Shown one piece after another: positions 34,598 to 43,963 of a stretch of DNA of 64,000 nt. The notes under the pieces were generated by a model. That model was given only the letters and a program-made list of their open reading frames with translations, was not told the origin of the DNA and did no database searches. How positions within the stretch are numbered: the first letter of the stretch is position 1; each line of letters opens with the position of its first letter. The DNA is from DASYQD01 sp963846495 (GTDB lineage Bacteria > Acidobacteriota > Thermoanaerobaculia > Multivoradales > JAIOJS01), in assembly GCA_963846495.1 (NCBI GenBank), contig CAWJWP010000014.1, positions 5,258-69,257 of the forward strand. The letters are read 5' to 3'. The position numbers and the translations under genes are program-made.

Positions 34598-37546
34598 CTA
34601 GGCGAGCGGCGGCGGGCCGACGGTGTCGCGGCCGAGGACGCGGCGGTCGCGGACGTTCCAGGGGTGTGCCTCGGTGAGCAAACCCTCGCCGAGGTAGGAG
34701 GCGCCAAGGACGAGCGCGGTGAAGCGAGCCCCTTCGCCGACGGCGGTATCGAGCCCCACGCGGGCCGCGCCGACGCGGAAGAGGGCCCAGTAGAGCTGGA
34801 CGTCGAAGGCAGTGTGCGCCGGCCGCTCGCGCTCGACGACCGCCCGCACTTTCTCCAGGCGCCGCCGCCGCACGTCGGCCGACAGCTCCGGTCCGACCGG
34901 CACCAGCACGGTGAAGCGGTGGGCGCTCCGCGCCACCGGCAGGGCGATCGTCGTCCAGGCGAACCAGTCGGCGAGCGCCTGCCCGTCCGGCGGCAGGCGC
35001 TCGGGCAGGGGGACCGACTCGAAGTCGGCGAAGGCGGCCTCGGCGGGGATCTCCCAGGCGCGGTTCAAGGCTTCGACGCGGCGGTAGCGCAGGCGGAGGT
35101 AGTTGCGCCAGCCCGCGGCGCCGTCTGTCGCCACCTCGGCGTAGGGGAAGCCCAGCCCGCCGGCGACGAAGGCGCGCCAATCGGCGGCCTCGCTGGCGGC
35201 GGACGGCGGTAGGGGGGTGAGCTCGGCGTCCTCGAAGCGGGTAAGCCTGGTTCTGCCGGTGCGCGACCAGGCGACGTTGAGGCGCTCGAGGGCGGCTGCT
35301 TCGCGCGCCGCCTCGGCCGGGGCCTCGGCGGCTCCGTAGCGGCGGCGGAGGAACGAGCGGTAGCGGCGCTGCAGGCGGGCGGCGCCGTGAGCCGGCCGCC
35401 AGGGCGCACCGGCCAGGATCTGCGACGGACCGATGGGCGCCGTCAGATCGCCGGCGGCCACCGCCGGCAGCAGCCGGGCGCGGTGGGCCTCGACCAGGCG
35501 CACGCCGAAGGGCGTGCCATTCACGTCGTCCTCGGCAAAGAGACTGTCGTCGGGGCAAGGGTCGACCGCGAGGCGAATCGCCTGCACCAACCCGACCGGC
35601 GTGCCGCGCCGGCGGAAGAGAGCCACCGCGTGGGCGAGGAAGAGGCGCCGGCGCGCCTCGTCCCAGTCCTCTTCGAACGCGGAACCCAGCCAAGCGGCCA
35701 GCCACTCGAGCGCCTCGGCCGGTGCGGTGCGGGTGTCGAACAGCGCCTCGGCGGCGGCGATGCGTCCCTCGAGCTCGGTGAAGAAGCCCTCGAAATTGGC
35801 GAGGAAGCGGTCGAGGAAGGATGCCGAGTCCCGGTCCTCGCGATAGACCGCGGGCAGGTAACGTTCGAGGTAGGAGAAGCGCGGGTAGTGGACGCGCAGG
35901 GCATGGACCTTCGGGCTGCTGCGGCGGCTGCCGTGGAGGGTGAGCCGCAACTCGAGGTAGCGCCCCCCGGCTCGCTGGAAGAGAAGCTCCCAGGTGCCGG
36001 TGCCGGGCTGCGCTCCGAGTCCAGCGCGGCCGGCGGCGACCAGTGGGCGCTCCGGGCCGGTGGAGCGGAGATGGGGCGCGGGCTCGCGCGACCACGGCAC
36101 GTTCTTCAGCTCGGCTACGGTCTCCGCGGCGCGGCTGTGGACCACGATCGAGTCGCCGGGGGGAATGCAGGCGTCGAGGAAGAGGCGGTGCCAGACGCAC
36201 CCCGGGTCCTTGCCGTCGAAGACCAGCCCGTCGAGGCAACCGTCGCCGGCATAGCGCGGACGCGGCACCTCCGTCAGCGGCATCCAGATCTCGTCGAAGT
36301 CGTAGTAGGCGGCTTCCGGGCCCTCGATGAGGGCCTTGCCGCTGAAGCGACGCATCGGCAGGTAGGCATCGAGGGCAGAGAGGTCGAGGATCGCCTCCCG
36401 CGCGGTCCCCGGGGCACCGATGGCGAAGGCGAAGGCGAAGCTCTGATTGCCCTGGTCAGCGGCGACGTAGACGGTGCCCTCGATCTCCCCGGGCGCCGGC
36501 GCCGGGGCGGAGCGGAAGACGAGATCGTGGCCCACCAGCGCGACCGGCTCGCCCACCAGCTCGTCGAGCGCCGCCTTCAACGACACCGGTCCTCCCAGGG
36601 GTCCATCGAAGGGTGTCCAGCGCACCAGGCGTGTGTCGCCAGCCGCGGCAGCGGTCTCGAGCAGCAGCGCAGTGCCGTCGGGCAGGCCCGCGACGGCGAT
36701 GACCTCGCCGCCGCCGCTGCCGAGCGGCGGCGAGGCCATGGCGAGCGACAGACCATTGGGGAAACTCGCCGGCGGGATGCACGCCACGTCCTCTCCCACC
36801 GGTGGGTCCGGCCGGAAGATGGCCGCCGGAGGCGCCGGCAGCGACGCCCCACCGCCCGCGCGCACCACCCGGAGGTCGCGATCGAGGCGCCACAGGCGCG
36901 CGTCGCCGGCGATCGCCCGGTCGAGCACCCAGAGACCTCCGCCGGGCACTGGCGCCAGGTCGAACGGCGCGAACGGAATCCCGGCGGGCCAGCGCAGCCA
37001 GACTGGCGCCCCTCCGCCATGGAGATCGAAGGCCAGCAGGCCGCCCGGCGCCACCGTGCCGGCAATGAGGAAGTGGCGGTCGGTTACGGCGAGGCCGGAG
37101 AGAGTGGGCGGCGCCTCTGCCGACGGCGGCGCCGGCAGGGGGCCGAACTCGCCGCAGGGACGGCGCGCGGCGTCCGGCGCGACGGGGGGCCGGCAGCCGG
37201 GCTCGGCGTGGCAGCGGCTCGCGGCCTCGCCGGTGAGCTCCGCCACCCGCCAGAACCTGGCCGCGGCGCCGGCACCCAGCGGGCGATAGCGGATCTCGTC
37301 GCTTCCCGGGCCGATCCAGTACAGGTGGCCGAAGCGGTCGCAGGCGGCGCCGCGGCGGTGGGCCCCGGTGAGCGGCGCCTCGGTACGCCGCGGTGGGAAG
37401 AGGAAAAGCTCGTGGCGCAAGTTGACGGCACGCCGACGGGGATCCCACACCAGCCGCTCGGTGGCTGGCACGGTGGAGCCGGCCAGGGCCGGCAGCCAGT
37501 CGCGCGCGCCTTCGAGGAGGTGGTAACGGGTGCCGTTGACGTCCAT
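34598..37546 (-). CDS. Baseplate protein: beta-propeller fused to a tail protein I (gp7/Afp12-like) domain
   Basis: 982 residues. Residues 1-430 read as propeller-like repeats (CDRFGHLYWIGPGSDEI, GGLLAFDLHGGGAPVWL, RLWRLDRDLRVVRAG). From about 580 there is a phage tail protein I domain (TIGR02242/P2 gpI type): YLPAVYREDRDSASFLDRFL, LEWLAAWLGSAFEEDWDEA and RRRGTPVGLVQAIRLAVD. The domain belongs to the baseplate wedge. The start is ATG 37546, overlapping the baseplate J stop as TGATG with CGGAG five bases upstream; a GTG at 37552 is the alternative. Propeller fusions are common in eCIS wedge genes and may enlarge the baseplate rim. Confidence 0.85.
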   Translation of the reverse strand: MDVNGTRYHLLEGARDWLPALAGSTVPATERLVWDPRRRAVNLRHELFLFPPRRTEAPLTGAHRRGAACDRFGHLYWIGPGSDEIRYRPLGAGAAARFWRVAELTGEAASRCHAEPGCRPPVAPDAARRPCGEFGPLPAPPSAEAPPTLSGLAVTDRHFLIAGTVAPGGLLAFDLHGGGAPVWLRWPAGIPFAPFDLAPVPGGGLWVLDRAIAGDARLWRLDRDLRVVRAGGGASLPAPPAAIFRPDPPVGEDVACIPPASFPNGLSLAMASPPLGSGGGEVIAVAGLPDGTALLLETAAAAGDTRLVRWTPFDGPLGGPVSLKAALDELVGEPVALVGHDLVFRSAPAPAPGEIEGTVYVAADQGNQSFAFAFAIGAPGTAREAILDLSALDAYLPMRRFSGKALIEGPEAAYYDFDEIWMPLTEVPRPRYAGDGCLDGLVFDGKDPGCVWHRLFLDACIPPGDSIVVHSRAAETVAELKNVPWSREPAPHLRSTGPERPLVAAGRAGLGAQPGTGTWELLFQRAGGRYLELRLTLHGSRRSSPKVHALRVHYPRFSYLERYLPAVYREDRDSASFLDRFLANFEGFFTELEGRIAAAEALFDTRTAPAEALEWLAAWLGSAFEEDWDEARRRLFLAHAVALFRRRGTPVGLVQAIRLAVDPCPDDSLFAEDDVNGTPFGVRLVEAHRARLLPAVAAGDLTAPIGPSQILAGAPWRPAHGAARLQRRYRSFLRRRYGAAEAPAEAAREAAALERLNVAWSRTGRTRLTRFEDAELTPLPPSAASEAADWRAFVAGGLGFPYAEVATDGAAGWRNYLRLRYRRVEALNRAWEIPAEAAFADFESVPLPERLPPDGQALADWFAWTTIALPVARSAHRFTVLVPVGPELSADVRRRRLEKVRAVVERERPAHTAFDVQLYWALFRVGAARVGLDTAVGEGARFTALVLGASYLGEGLLTEAHPWNVRDRRVLGRDTVGPPPLA

Positions 37547-39747
37547 CAGCACTCCGCGGGCACTACCGGCATCGGCAGCCGGCGCGGCGTTCCGGGCTCG
37601 GGCTGTTGCACCCTGCCCACGAGGTCGTCGATCGACAACGGGTCGCCGGCGGTCACGGCGATGCCGGCGAGACGCGGGAGTTGGAACCCGATCATCGCGC
37701 GGCTCGTCACGGGGTCGCCTTCGGCGTTGGCCAGCAGCAGGCCGGTCACCCGCGCCACGCCTGGCGCGCGGGTGGCGACGGCGATCACCTCGCCCGGCTC
37801 GACCGCCTTCTCGAGCGGCCAGCCGCGACCCGAGAAGCCGCCGGCGAGCGGCGAAAGGAAGCGACGGACCTCGACCTCGACGCGGGCGAGGACTGGCCCC
37901 TGCTCGACGCCCAGCACCACCTCCACTCCGACCGAGACCCAGAGGTCCCGGTACTCCGGCCCGACGAGGTGCAGCTCGGTCGTCACCAGACGCCGCGGCT
38001 CGAGGTGACGGCAGACCGCATCTAGGAAGAGCCGGTCGGGCTCGGGGTTGTGCGGGTGCTCGGCGTCGAGCAGGGGGATGAGCAGCAGGGTGACGACGCC
38101 GTCGGCCGGCACGCCGGGAAGTCCGGGGTGGACGAGCGGCAAGACCTCCACCCGCCCGAGGTCGACCCCCGGCGTTTGCCAGGCGATGTCGTGGAAGTCG
38201 TCGGCGGCGACTAGACGGTCGCGGTGGCGCACGAAGCGCGGGATGCGGTGCTCGGCGTCGGCAACCGATTCGGGCTCGTCTCCCCCCCAGGTCGGGGCAG
38301 GGTTGCTCACCTTGAGACCAGCCGGCAGCGACGGCGCCTTGTCGATGGCACCGATCCCCACCACCCCCTGTCGGCCTCCGCCGTAGGCGTAGCTGGCGAC
38401 GATGGCGGCGCCGCGCGGCGGGCGCGTGCCCGGCGGGCCGAAGCGGATCTCCCCCGATTCGGGATCGAGGGTGTACACCTTGCTCGGCGGCGGAACCGCG
38501 GCGCTGAGCGACGGAGCCGCCGCCGGCGCGGTAAGGCCGGAAACCGCCGGCGGGGGCACCTCCGGACCGGCCGCCGCGAGGTCGTCGATCTGCTGCCAGA
38601 GCTCGCCGTTGACGGCCAGTCGCAGCGACTCGGGCAACACCGGCCTGTTGACCAGGACCGCGCGCTGGTCCGGCTCGCCGGTGCCGGGCGCCAGGCTCTC
38701 GGCAGGCACCAGTGCCCGTTGCACCACCTCGGCGCCGTTGACCCAGATCCCGGACAGGCGCGCCGCTCCGGTGGCGGAGCGGATGCGCAGCCAGGTCACC
38801 AGCCGCTCGCCGTCTTCGGTGTCGGCGAGCGACGGCGGCAGGTCTCCGACCCCAGGTTCGAGCGGGTCGAGGTCCTCCTCCCAGGCTAGCCGCGTGGCCG
38901 ACGGCAGGCGCAGCTCGACCGTCCCCGGCATGGTGGTCAGGTCAGCGCTCGCCCGCGCCTCGAGTCGCTCATAGCCCGCTCCACCAGCAAACGGCCGCGG
39001 AAGGTCGAACAGCAGGCCGGCGCCGCCGCTGCGAGCGGTGCTTCCCGCCGGCGGCAGCACCCGCGTCGAGCTGTCGAGTGCCGGCAGGACGGCCAGCGTC
39101 AGGATGCGGTTGGCCAGGACGGCGCGCACGTCGGCAGGCCGCTCGTTCGGGCGGGCGAGCAGTGCCAGCCAGAGGGCGCCGTCGACGGTGTCGGTGCCGA
39201 GGTCGAGCGGCGGTAAGGTGACGCCGGAGGCCGGCGGGTCGAAGGGGCGCGTCTCGTAGAAGTCGAGGCGCTGGCCGGCCGCCTCGAGATCGCGGTAGAG
39301 CCGCCGGTAGAGGTCCGACGCGGCGTCTCGGCGCGTGGGGTCGAGCGGCGCCTTGGTGTAGAGGCGTCCTTCCACCGGCAGCACCGTCAGGGCGAAGCGG
39401 GTGCGGAACGGGATACGGCCGGCGAGCACCTCGAGCTCCGAGTCGAGGTTGGTGGCGTCGAGCGGACCGCGCTCGTTGCGAAAGGCGACCAGGCCGCGCG
39501 CCGCCGCCGCGGGCCGCAGCGGAATGCCGAGGAGCTGGAGGAACTTCAGCCGGTTGCGATCGGGAATGAGGTCGGCCCGATAGCCGATCGCCTCGGCGAT
39601 GAAAGCGAACAGCTGGATCAGCGTCACACCGGGATCGCTGTCGTTGAGGTTGGTCCACTCCGGGTTGTGGAAGCGGACCCGCGCCAGCGCCTCGCGCACC
39701 AACTCGCGGTGGAGCGGCAGGGCGAGGCGGGGGATGGTCAGCGGCAT
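37546..39747 (-). CDS. Baseplate J-like wedge protein (Afp11/gp6-like)
   Basis: 733 residues. The N-terminus carries the family hallmark NDSDPGVTLIQLFAFIAEAI followed by GYRADLIPDRNRL and LQLLGIPLRP. The C-terminal half contains the baseplate_J core (DPESGEIRFGPPGTRPPRGA, RFVRHRDRLVAADDFHDIAW) and ends near LSIDDLVGRV. This is the iris or wedge ring of contractile tails. ATG 39747 follows GAGGAGGCGCG. It lies 9 bp after gp25 and overlaps the tail protein I gene by one base, the same gp25-J-I order as in phage and other eCIS baseplates. Confidence 0.92.
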   Translation of the reverse strand: MPLTIPRLALPLHRELVREALARVRFHNPEWTNLNDSDPGVTLIQLFAFIAEAIGYRADLIPDRNRLKFLQLLGIPLRPAAAARGLVAFRNERGPLDATNLDSELEVLAGRIPFRTRFALTVLPVEGRLYTKAPLDPTRRDAASDLYRRLYRDLEAAGQRLDFYETRPFDPPASGVTLPPLDLGTDTVDGALWLALLARPNERPADVRAVLANRILTLAVLPALDSSTRVLPPAGSTARSGGAGLLFDLPRPFAGGAGYERLEARASADLTTMPGTVELRLPSATRLAWEEDLDPLEPGVGDLPPSLADTEDGERLVTWLRIRSATGAARLSGIWVNGAEVVQRALVPAESLAPGTGEPDQRAVLVNRPVLPESLRLAVNGELWQQIDDLAAAGPEVPPPAVSGLTAPAAAPSLSAAVPPPSKVYTLDPESGEIRFGPPGTRPPRGAAIVASYAYGGGRQGVVGIGAIDKAPSLPAGLKVSNPAPTWGGDEPESVADAEHRIPRFVRHRDRLVAADDFHDIAWQTPGVDLGRVEVLPLVHPGLPGVPADGVVTLLLIPLLDAEHPHNPEPDRLFLDAVCRHLEPRRLVTTELHLVGPEYRDLWVSVGVEVVLGVEQGPVLARVEVEVRRFLSPLAGGFSGRGWPLEKAVEPGEVIAVATRAPGVARVTGLLLANAEGDPVTSRAMIGFQLPRLAGIAVTAGDPLSIDDLVGRVQQPEPGTPRRLPMPVVPAEC

Positions 39748-39756
39748 CGCGCCTCC

Positions 39757-40170
39757 TCAGCCGGCCAAGCGCAGGGTCAGGTCGAGGCGGCCGGCGTCGG
39801 CGGTCGCCACCAGCCGGTAGTAAATGGTGGCCACCGCCTCGCGGGGCTCCGCGCTGGAGGCCACGACGCGCACCGACTCGACCTCGATGCGTGGCTCCCA
39901 GCGGCCCAGAGTCTCGCGGATGCGGTCCGCGATGAGGGTGTGGGTGGAGGCGATGTTGGGCTGAAAGAGGTACGGCGCCAGGCCGCCGCCGAACTGCGGC
40001 AGCATCACCCGCTCGCGGCGCTCGGTGGAGAGGATGACGCGGATCGACTCGCGCACGTTGTCGCTGCCGGCCGATAGCGCGATGCGGCCGTCGGGCCCGA
40101 TGCGGGGCGGGAAAGAGATGCCGCGGCCGAGCAGAGTCGCCTCCGTCAGCGCCGTGCCGTTGGCGGCCAT
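39757..40170 (-). CDS. gp25-like baseplate wedge protein (Afp9-like)
   Basis: 137 residues, standard length for gp25/lysozyme-like wedge proteins. It contains the family's conserved NVRESIRVILSTERRERVML, then PQFGGGLAPYLF, and the C-terminal DGRIALSAGSD and EVESVRV features. It joins the sheath to the baseplate. ATG 40170 overlaps the upstream stop by one base (TGATG); an in-frame extension further upstream lies inside the preceding gene. Confidence 0.92.
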   Translation of the reverse strand: MAANGTALTEATLLGRGISFPPRIGPDGRIALSAGSDNVRESIRVILSTERRERVMLPQFGGGLAPYLFQPNIASTHTLIADRIRETLGRWEPRIEVESVRVVASSAEPREAVATIYYRLVATADAGRLDLTLRLAG

Positions 40171-41915
40171 CACTCGGACCTCACCGGAATGGGCAGGCAG
40201 ATCTTCAGGAACGGCAGCCACCAGAAGACGATGTTGAGCAGCTGCAGGAAGATCATCAGCACGATGAAGGCACAGAGAGTGATGATCGGGATCGAGAACG
40301 AACAGATCATCCCCAGGCTCCAGCCCGGCTCGCTACCCACGTTGCCGTCGTCGATGTCCTTGAGCTTCGCGTTCTGCACCCGCTCGACCTGCCGGCGCAG
40401 CTTGTTGGAGAGCAGCATCGAAACGCCCTTGGGGAAGCGGCTGAGGCCCTTGATGCTGGTGTCGAGCGGCAGCCGGATGGTGATCGGCCGGGCCGGCGCG
40501 TCGGGGTCGAAGAAGGGCGCCATGCGAAAGGGGCGCGACGGCGCGGAGACCACCGGCGGCATGAAGGCGGAGCAGCGCGGGCGTTCGTAGATGCAGCGGG
40601 CGACGTAGAAGGCGCCGTCGAGCGGCGCGGCCGACGCCGCGGCGGCGCGCGCGGCGATGGCCGGCGCCCCACCGGGTGCTGACGCGGCGCTGCCGGCTGC
40701 CGGGGCCACGCCGTCGAGGGCGGCAAAGAGGTCCTTCTGGAACTGGCCGCCGGTGAGAAGACCCGCGGCGGCGGCGATCGCCGCCAGCGACAGTCCGTTG
40801 GGGATCACCGGCGCCGCGCCGGGAGCGGGGTCCGCCTCGCGCAGGAGAGCTCGTCGCTGGGCGTCGGCGCGCACCAGAGCGTCGCGCCAGCGGTGGGAGG
40901 GAGCGAGCTGTCGATCGAGGTGGTTGAAGACCGCGACTTGGGCGCCGGGGAGGCCGGCCGACGAGCCGTGCTCGATCGCCTGCCACAGCTCGCCGAGCTC
41001 GGACTTGAGCAGGTCGGCGAGGTCGAGAAGGGCGAAGAGCAGGATCTCGCGCGCGACCTCGACGGAAAGCTGCGGCCTCGGGCTGGCGAGCCCCTCGAGC
41101 GCGACTCGTGTGCCCGACGCCCAAACCGCCTTACGCGCGTCGGCGAGCGGCGCCAGCAAGTCGCCCGGTACCCCCGGCGGCGGCGCCGGCGGGGAGCCGG
41201 CGGCGGCACCCTCGTAGAGCTCGCGTCCGGCCACCGGCAGCAGGGCGGCGTGGAAGCGCCGCGGCTGCCCGGCGCCGTCGCGGAAGGGAAGGGAGAAGAG
41301 TGCGAGGCGCTCCTCGCCGGGGAGCGGCTCGCCGCCGGCTGGCGCCGCCTCCCAACGGCCGCCGTTGCGGTCGCCCACCCAGGCGTGCTCGGCGTGGGTG
41401 GACGGGTCCTCGGGGTCGAGCGACGTCCCCGCCTTGGGCACCAGGCGGCGCACTACCAGCGAGGCGCGCTCGCCGGCGGCGGCGTCGACCTTGCGCCCAG
41501 GCAGTCCGGCGCGGCGGCAGACCAGGCTCGCCGCCAACAAGTAGTAGCGCTGGTGCGCGGGCTGAAAGAGCTTGAGCGGCCGGGCCAGCGACACCTCACC
41601 CGCAGTGGCCCACCCGACATCCGGCCGCTCCCAGGTCTCGGGACGAGCGACGCGCGCCGGCAGACCCGAAGGAACGTTCGCCGCCAAGCGCGCGGCAGTT
41701 GCGGCGCCGGTTGCGGGCGCCGCGGCACCGGCGGTCGAACCGGGGGCTGCCGCGGCCGCGGCGGCCAGGTCCGCCGTCAGCTCGTCGAAGAAGGCGTCGG
41801 AGGCGTAGCGCAGCAGCGCCGGCTCGCGGAAGCGGCGGTTGCCGACGTCCGCCAGGGCGAGGTCCCAGAGCGGAGCGGGGGCGAGCCATTCGACCGCGTG
41901 ATCCACGCCGTTCAC
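40170..41915 (-). CDS. eCIS protein with conserved hydrophobic C-terminus (possible membrane anchor)
   Basis: 581 residues. The body is A/P/G-rich with a conserved-looking region near 470-540 (FYVARCIYERPRCSAF, SRPFRMAPFFDPDAPARPI, KGVSMLLSNKLRRQVERV). The last 45 residues are strongly hydrophobic (GMICSFSIPIITLCAFIVLM, QLLNIVFWWLPFLKICLPIP) and could form one or two membrane helices. A protein of this type recurs between spike and gp25 genes in other eCIS loci as I recall; its function is not established. GTG 41915 overlaps the spike stop (GTGA). It occupies the slot where Afp has its PAAR tip (Afp10), but has no PAAR-like sequence. Confidence 0.7.
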   Translation of the reverse strand: MNGVDHAVEWLAPAPLWDLALADVGNRRFREPALLRYASDAFFDELTADLAAAAAAAPGSTAGAAAPATGAATAARLAANVPSGLPARVARPETWERPDVGWATAGEVSLARPLKLFQPAHQRYYLLAASLVCRRAGLPGRKVDAAAGERASLVVRRLVPKAGTSLDPEDPSTHAEHAWVGDRNGGRWEAAPAGGEPLPGEERLALFSLPFRDGAGQPRRFHAALLPVAGRELYEGAAAGSPPAPPPGVPGDLLAPLADARKAVWASGTRVALEGLASPRPQLSVEVAREILLFALLDLADLLKSELGELWQAIEHGSSAGLPGAQVAVFNHLDRQLAPSHRWRDALVRADAQRRALLREADPAPGAAPVIPNGLSLAAIAAAAGLLTGGQFQKDLFAALDGVAPAAGSAASAPGGAPAIAARAAAASAAPLDGAFYVARCIYERPRCSAFMPPVVSAPSRPFRMAPFFDPDAPARPITIRLPLDTSIKGLSRFPKGVSMLLSNKLRRQVERVQNAKLKDIDDGNVGSEPGWSLGMICSFSIPIITLCAFIVLMIFLQLLNIVFWWLPFLKICLPIPVRSE

Positions 41916-42628
41916 CAGATGTTTCCCGCGCCGGGGGTATAAGAGGTCGAGATCACCGCGTTGGTGATCACCGTGTCCGCCTGAACGACGCCGGAGAACT
42001 TGGACATGCCGGCGTTGACCGTGACCATGCCGGCGTTGACCTCGACTTGGCCCGCCTGGACGGTGAGCTTGCTGGCGGCGGTGACGGTGATGCCGGACGC
42101 CGCGAGCTCGATCGAGTTGCCGTTGGCGTCGCTGATCTCGATGCGGCCGGGGCCGTCCTCGAGCGTCATCGTCTGGCCACCCGGCGTCTCGAGCGTCAGC
42201 TTCTCGCGCCCGGTGGCGTCGTCGAGAGTGACCACGACGCCGTTGCGCGAGCGCAGGACTTTCTTCTCGTTCCTGCCGGCGCCATCCATCGCCTGCGGCG
42301 GCGCATCCTTGCCGTTCCACAGAGCGCCGACCACGTACGGCCGTCGCGGCTCGCCGCCCTCGAAGGCGACGAGCACTTCGTCGCCGGTGTCGGGCACGAA
42401 CCAGCTCCCGCGGTCGGCGCCCGCCATCAACGTGGCGAGGCGCGCCCAGGCCTCGTAGGCCTGGCCGCCCGAGTCCGGCGACCAGGGCAGGCGCACCTTC
42501 ACCCGTCCCTGGCCGTCGGGGTCGACGACCTCGGTGACCAGGGCCGGGTAGACGCCGTAAAAGAGGCCGCCGTAGCCGCGCGGAGCGCGCGCCGCTGCGA
42601 GATCGTCGAGCAGCGTGCCGGGCAGCAT
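41912..42628 (-). CDS. gp5/VgrG-like spike protein (Afp8-type)
   Basis: 238 residues. An OB-fold of the phage baseplate V type comes first (GLFYGVYPALVTEVVDPDGQ, GRVKVRLPWSP, PDTGDEVLVAFEGGEPRRPY, VVGALWNG), then a beta-helical C-terminus with regular repeats (LTLETPGG, ITVTAASKLTVQAGQVEV, NAGMVTVNAGMS). Trimers would form the puncturing needle at the tube tip. It is a short spike without a fused effector. ATG 42628 lies one base from the gp27-like stop, so hub and spike are coupled. Confidence 0.92.
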   Translation of the reverse strand: MLPGTLLDDLAAARAPRGYGGLFYGVYPALVTEVVDPDGQGRVKVRLPWSPDSGGQAYEAWARLATLMAGADRGSWFVPDTGDEVLVAFEGGEPRRPYVVGALWNGKDAPPQAMDGAGRNEKKVLRSRNGVVVTLDDATGREKLTLETPGGQTMTLEDGPGRIEISDANGNSIELAASGITVTAASKLTVQAGQVEVNAGMVTVNAGMSKFSGVVQADTVITNAVISTSYTPGAGNIW

Positions 42629-42629
42629 C

Positions 42630-43718
42630 TCAGCTCGCTCCCAGCCCAGGCCGCTCGCAGCAGAAGCGGGTCCTGAAGCCGTCCTGGGTGTCGAAGGCGT
42701 GGCAGACCGCGGTGACGTACCAGGGGCCGTTGAACAGCGTCCCGAGACCCTGCAGGGTCACCTGGGTGGCCACCTTGATGCGGGCGTCGCCCTCGGCAAT
42801 CCCCTCGGCCGACAGGAAGCGGCGGGCCCCCGCCCGGTAACAGGCCGCCGCCTCCGTGCGCGCCTCTTCGCCGGTGAGCGGCACGGTGTGGACGATGCGC
42901 TCGGCGCGCTCGCCGAATGCGCGCGCGAGGACGGCGCTACCCGACAGGCCGCCCGCGAGCTCGCCCGCGATCGCCTCCTCGCCGGTCTCCTCGACGATCG
43001 CCTCCTTGGCCGCCACGTCCCAACCCCCCACCGCCAGCCGGGTGCGTTGATGGGCGAGGTCGGCGCAAGCGGTCAGCTCGCGCAGCTCCTGGCCGTAGGT
43101 CAGAGTCACCGGCGACGCCGCGCGGCGGCGGGCCCGCGCCTGGGCGAAGAGCGATGCACCCTCGACCCACACCTCGGCGTCGATGGCGCGGGCGCGCTCA
43201 CGCAGGAACGCGAGATCACTCTGGTTGAGCTGGGCGAGGGAGCGGTGGGTCGGACCGTCGACGTCGATCTCCGGTCTGAGGCCGTGCTCGCGGGCGATCG
43301 CGGTGAAGACGTCGCGGTCGCTCTGGTCCTCGAACGTGCGGGTGCGGCGCACCATCCGCAGGTCCTGGCAGCGGTCTTCGGCGAGCACCTCGAGCTGCGG
43401 CGGATGCTGGCGCGGGTAGCGCCCCTCGAGGGCGGTGATCCGTCCGTCGAAGATCGTCGTCTGGTGGTTGGCGTCGCCCATCTCGACCGCCAACGCACGG
43501 CCGAAATCGAAGACCTGGCGATCAAAGTAGAGGAAGCCGACACCATCGGGACCGGTGCCCCAGTTGCCGAAGGTGCCGGCGCAACAGAAGAGTCCGGCGG
43601 TGGTCTCCTCCACCGTCAGCTTGAGTAGCCCTTCGGCCAACCCAGGCACCGTTCCGCCGTCCACCGTCAGGGTGGGGCGGGAGGGGTAGAAGCCGGGGGT
43701 CGAGGCGCGCTCGGTCAT
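42630..43718 (-). CDS. gp27/late control D-like hub protein
   Basis: 362 residues. Typical hub features: an N-terminal barrel (PTLTVDGGTVPGLAEGLLKL), an ITALEGRYPRQHPPQLEVLA segment, DLRMVRRTRTFEDQSDRDVF, LNQSDLAFLRERARAIDAEV and a C-terminal GLGTLFNGPWYVTAVCHAFD. It is the hub that joins tube to spike. In Afp-type systems hub and spike may be one protein, but here they are two adjacent genes. ATG 43718 has CGGA upstream. Confidence 0.9.
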   Translation of the reverse strand: MTERASTPGFYPSRPTLTVDGGTVPGLAEGLLKLTVEETTAGLFCCAGTFGNWGTGPDGVGFLYFDRQVFDFGRALAVEMGDANHQTTIFDGRITALEGRYPRQHPPQLEVLAEDRCQDLRMVRRTRTFEDQSDRDVFTAIAREHGLRPEIDVDGPTHRSLAQLNQSDLAFLRERARAIDAEVWVEGASLFAQARARRRAASPVTLTYGQELRELTACADLAHQRTRLAVGGWDVAAKEAIVEETGEEAIAGELAGGLSGSAVLARAFGERAERIVHTVPLTGEEARTEAAACYRAGARRFLSAEGIAEGDARIKVATQVTLQGLGTLFNGPWYVTAVCHAFDTQDGFRTRFCCERPGLGAS

Positions 43719-43737
43719 CGTTAGTTCCGCATCGCTG

Positions 43738-43920
43738 CTAGTGGGCGAACAGCCGCGCGGCGCGGGCGTCGCGACGCGCGACGACGAAGCGCACGTCCTC
43801 GGGATCGACGGCGCGTTCGGGAGACTGCCCCGGACGGGCAGGCGGCGCGGTTGCGCCCTCGGCCGGGACCGGCGACGGGTCCTCGACCATCACCTCGACC
43901 TCGTCGATCACCACACCCAT
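43738..43920 (-). CDS. Small Afp6-like eCIS protein
   Basis: 60 residues: acidic N-terminus (GVVIDEVEVMVEDPSPVPAE), a P/A-rich middle and a basic end (RFVVARRDARAARLF). ATG 43920 is chosen because GGGAGGTGAG lies just upstream; the frame extends further but without a ribosome site. A protein of about 60 residues at this spot, between the LysM adaptor and the hub, matches the position of Afp6 in the Serratia antifeeding prophage. The function is unknown, and similarity is by size and position. Confidence 0.7.
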   Translation of the reverse strand: MGVVIDEVEVMVEDPSPVPAEGATAPPARPGQSPERAVDPEDVRFVVARRDARAARLFAH

Positions 43921-43963
43921 TGGCTCACCTCCCGATCGCTGCGACCCGTGCTGTGCATGGCGG

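Noticed and set aside
32366..38008. Long plus-strand open frames opposite the fibre and baseplate genes
   Set aside because: Antisense shadows of genes with recognisable baseplate families; compositionally R/E/H/G-rich and without start sites.
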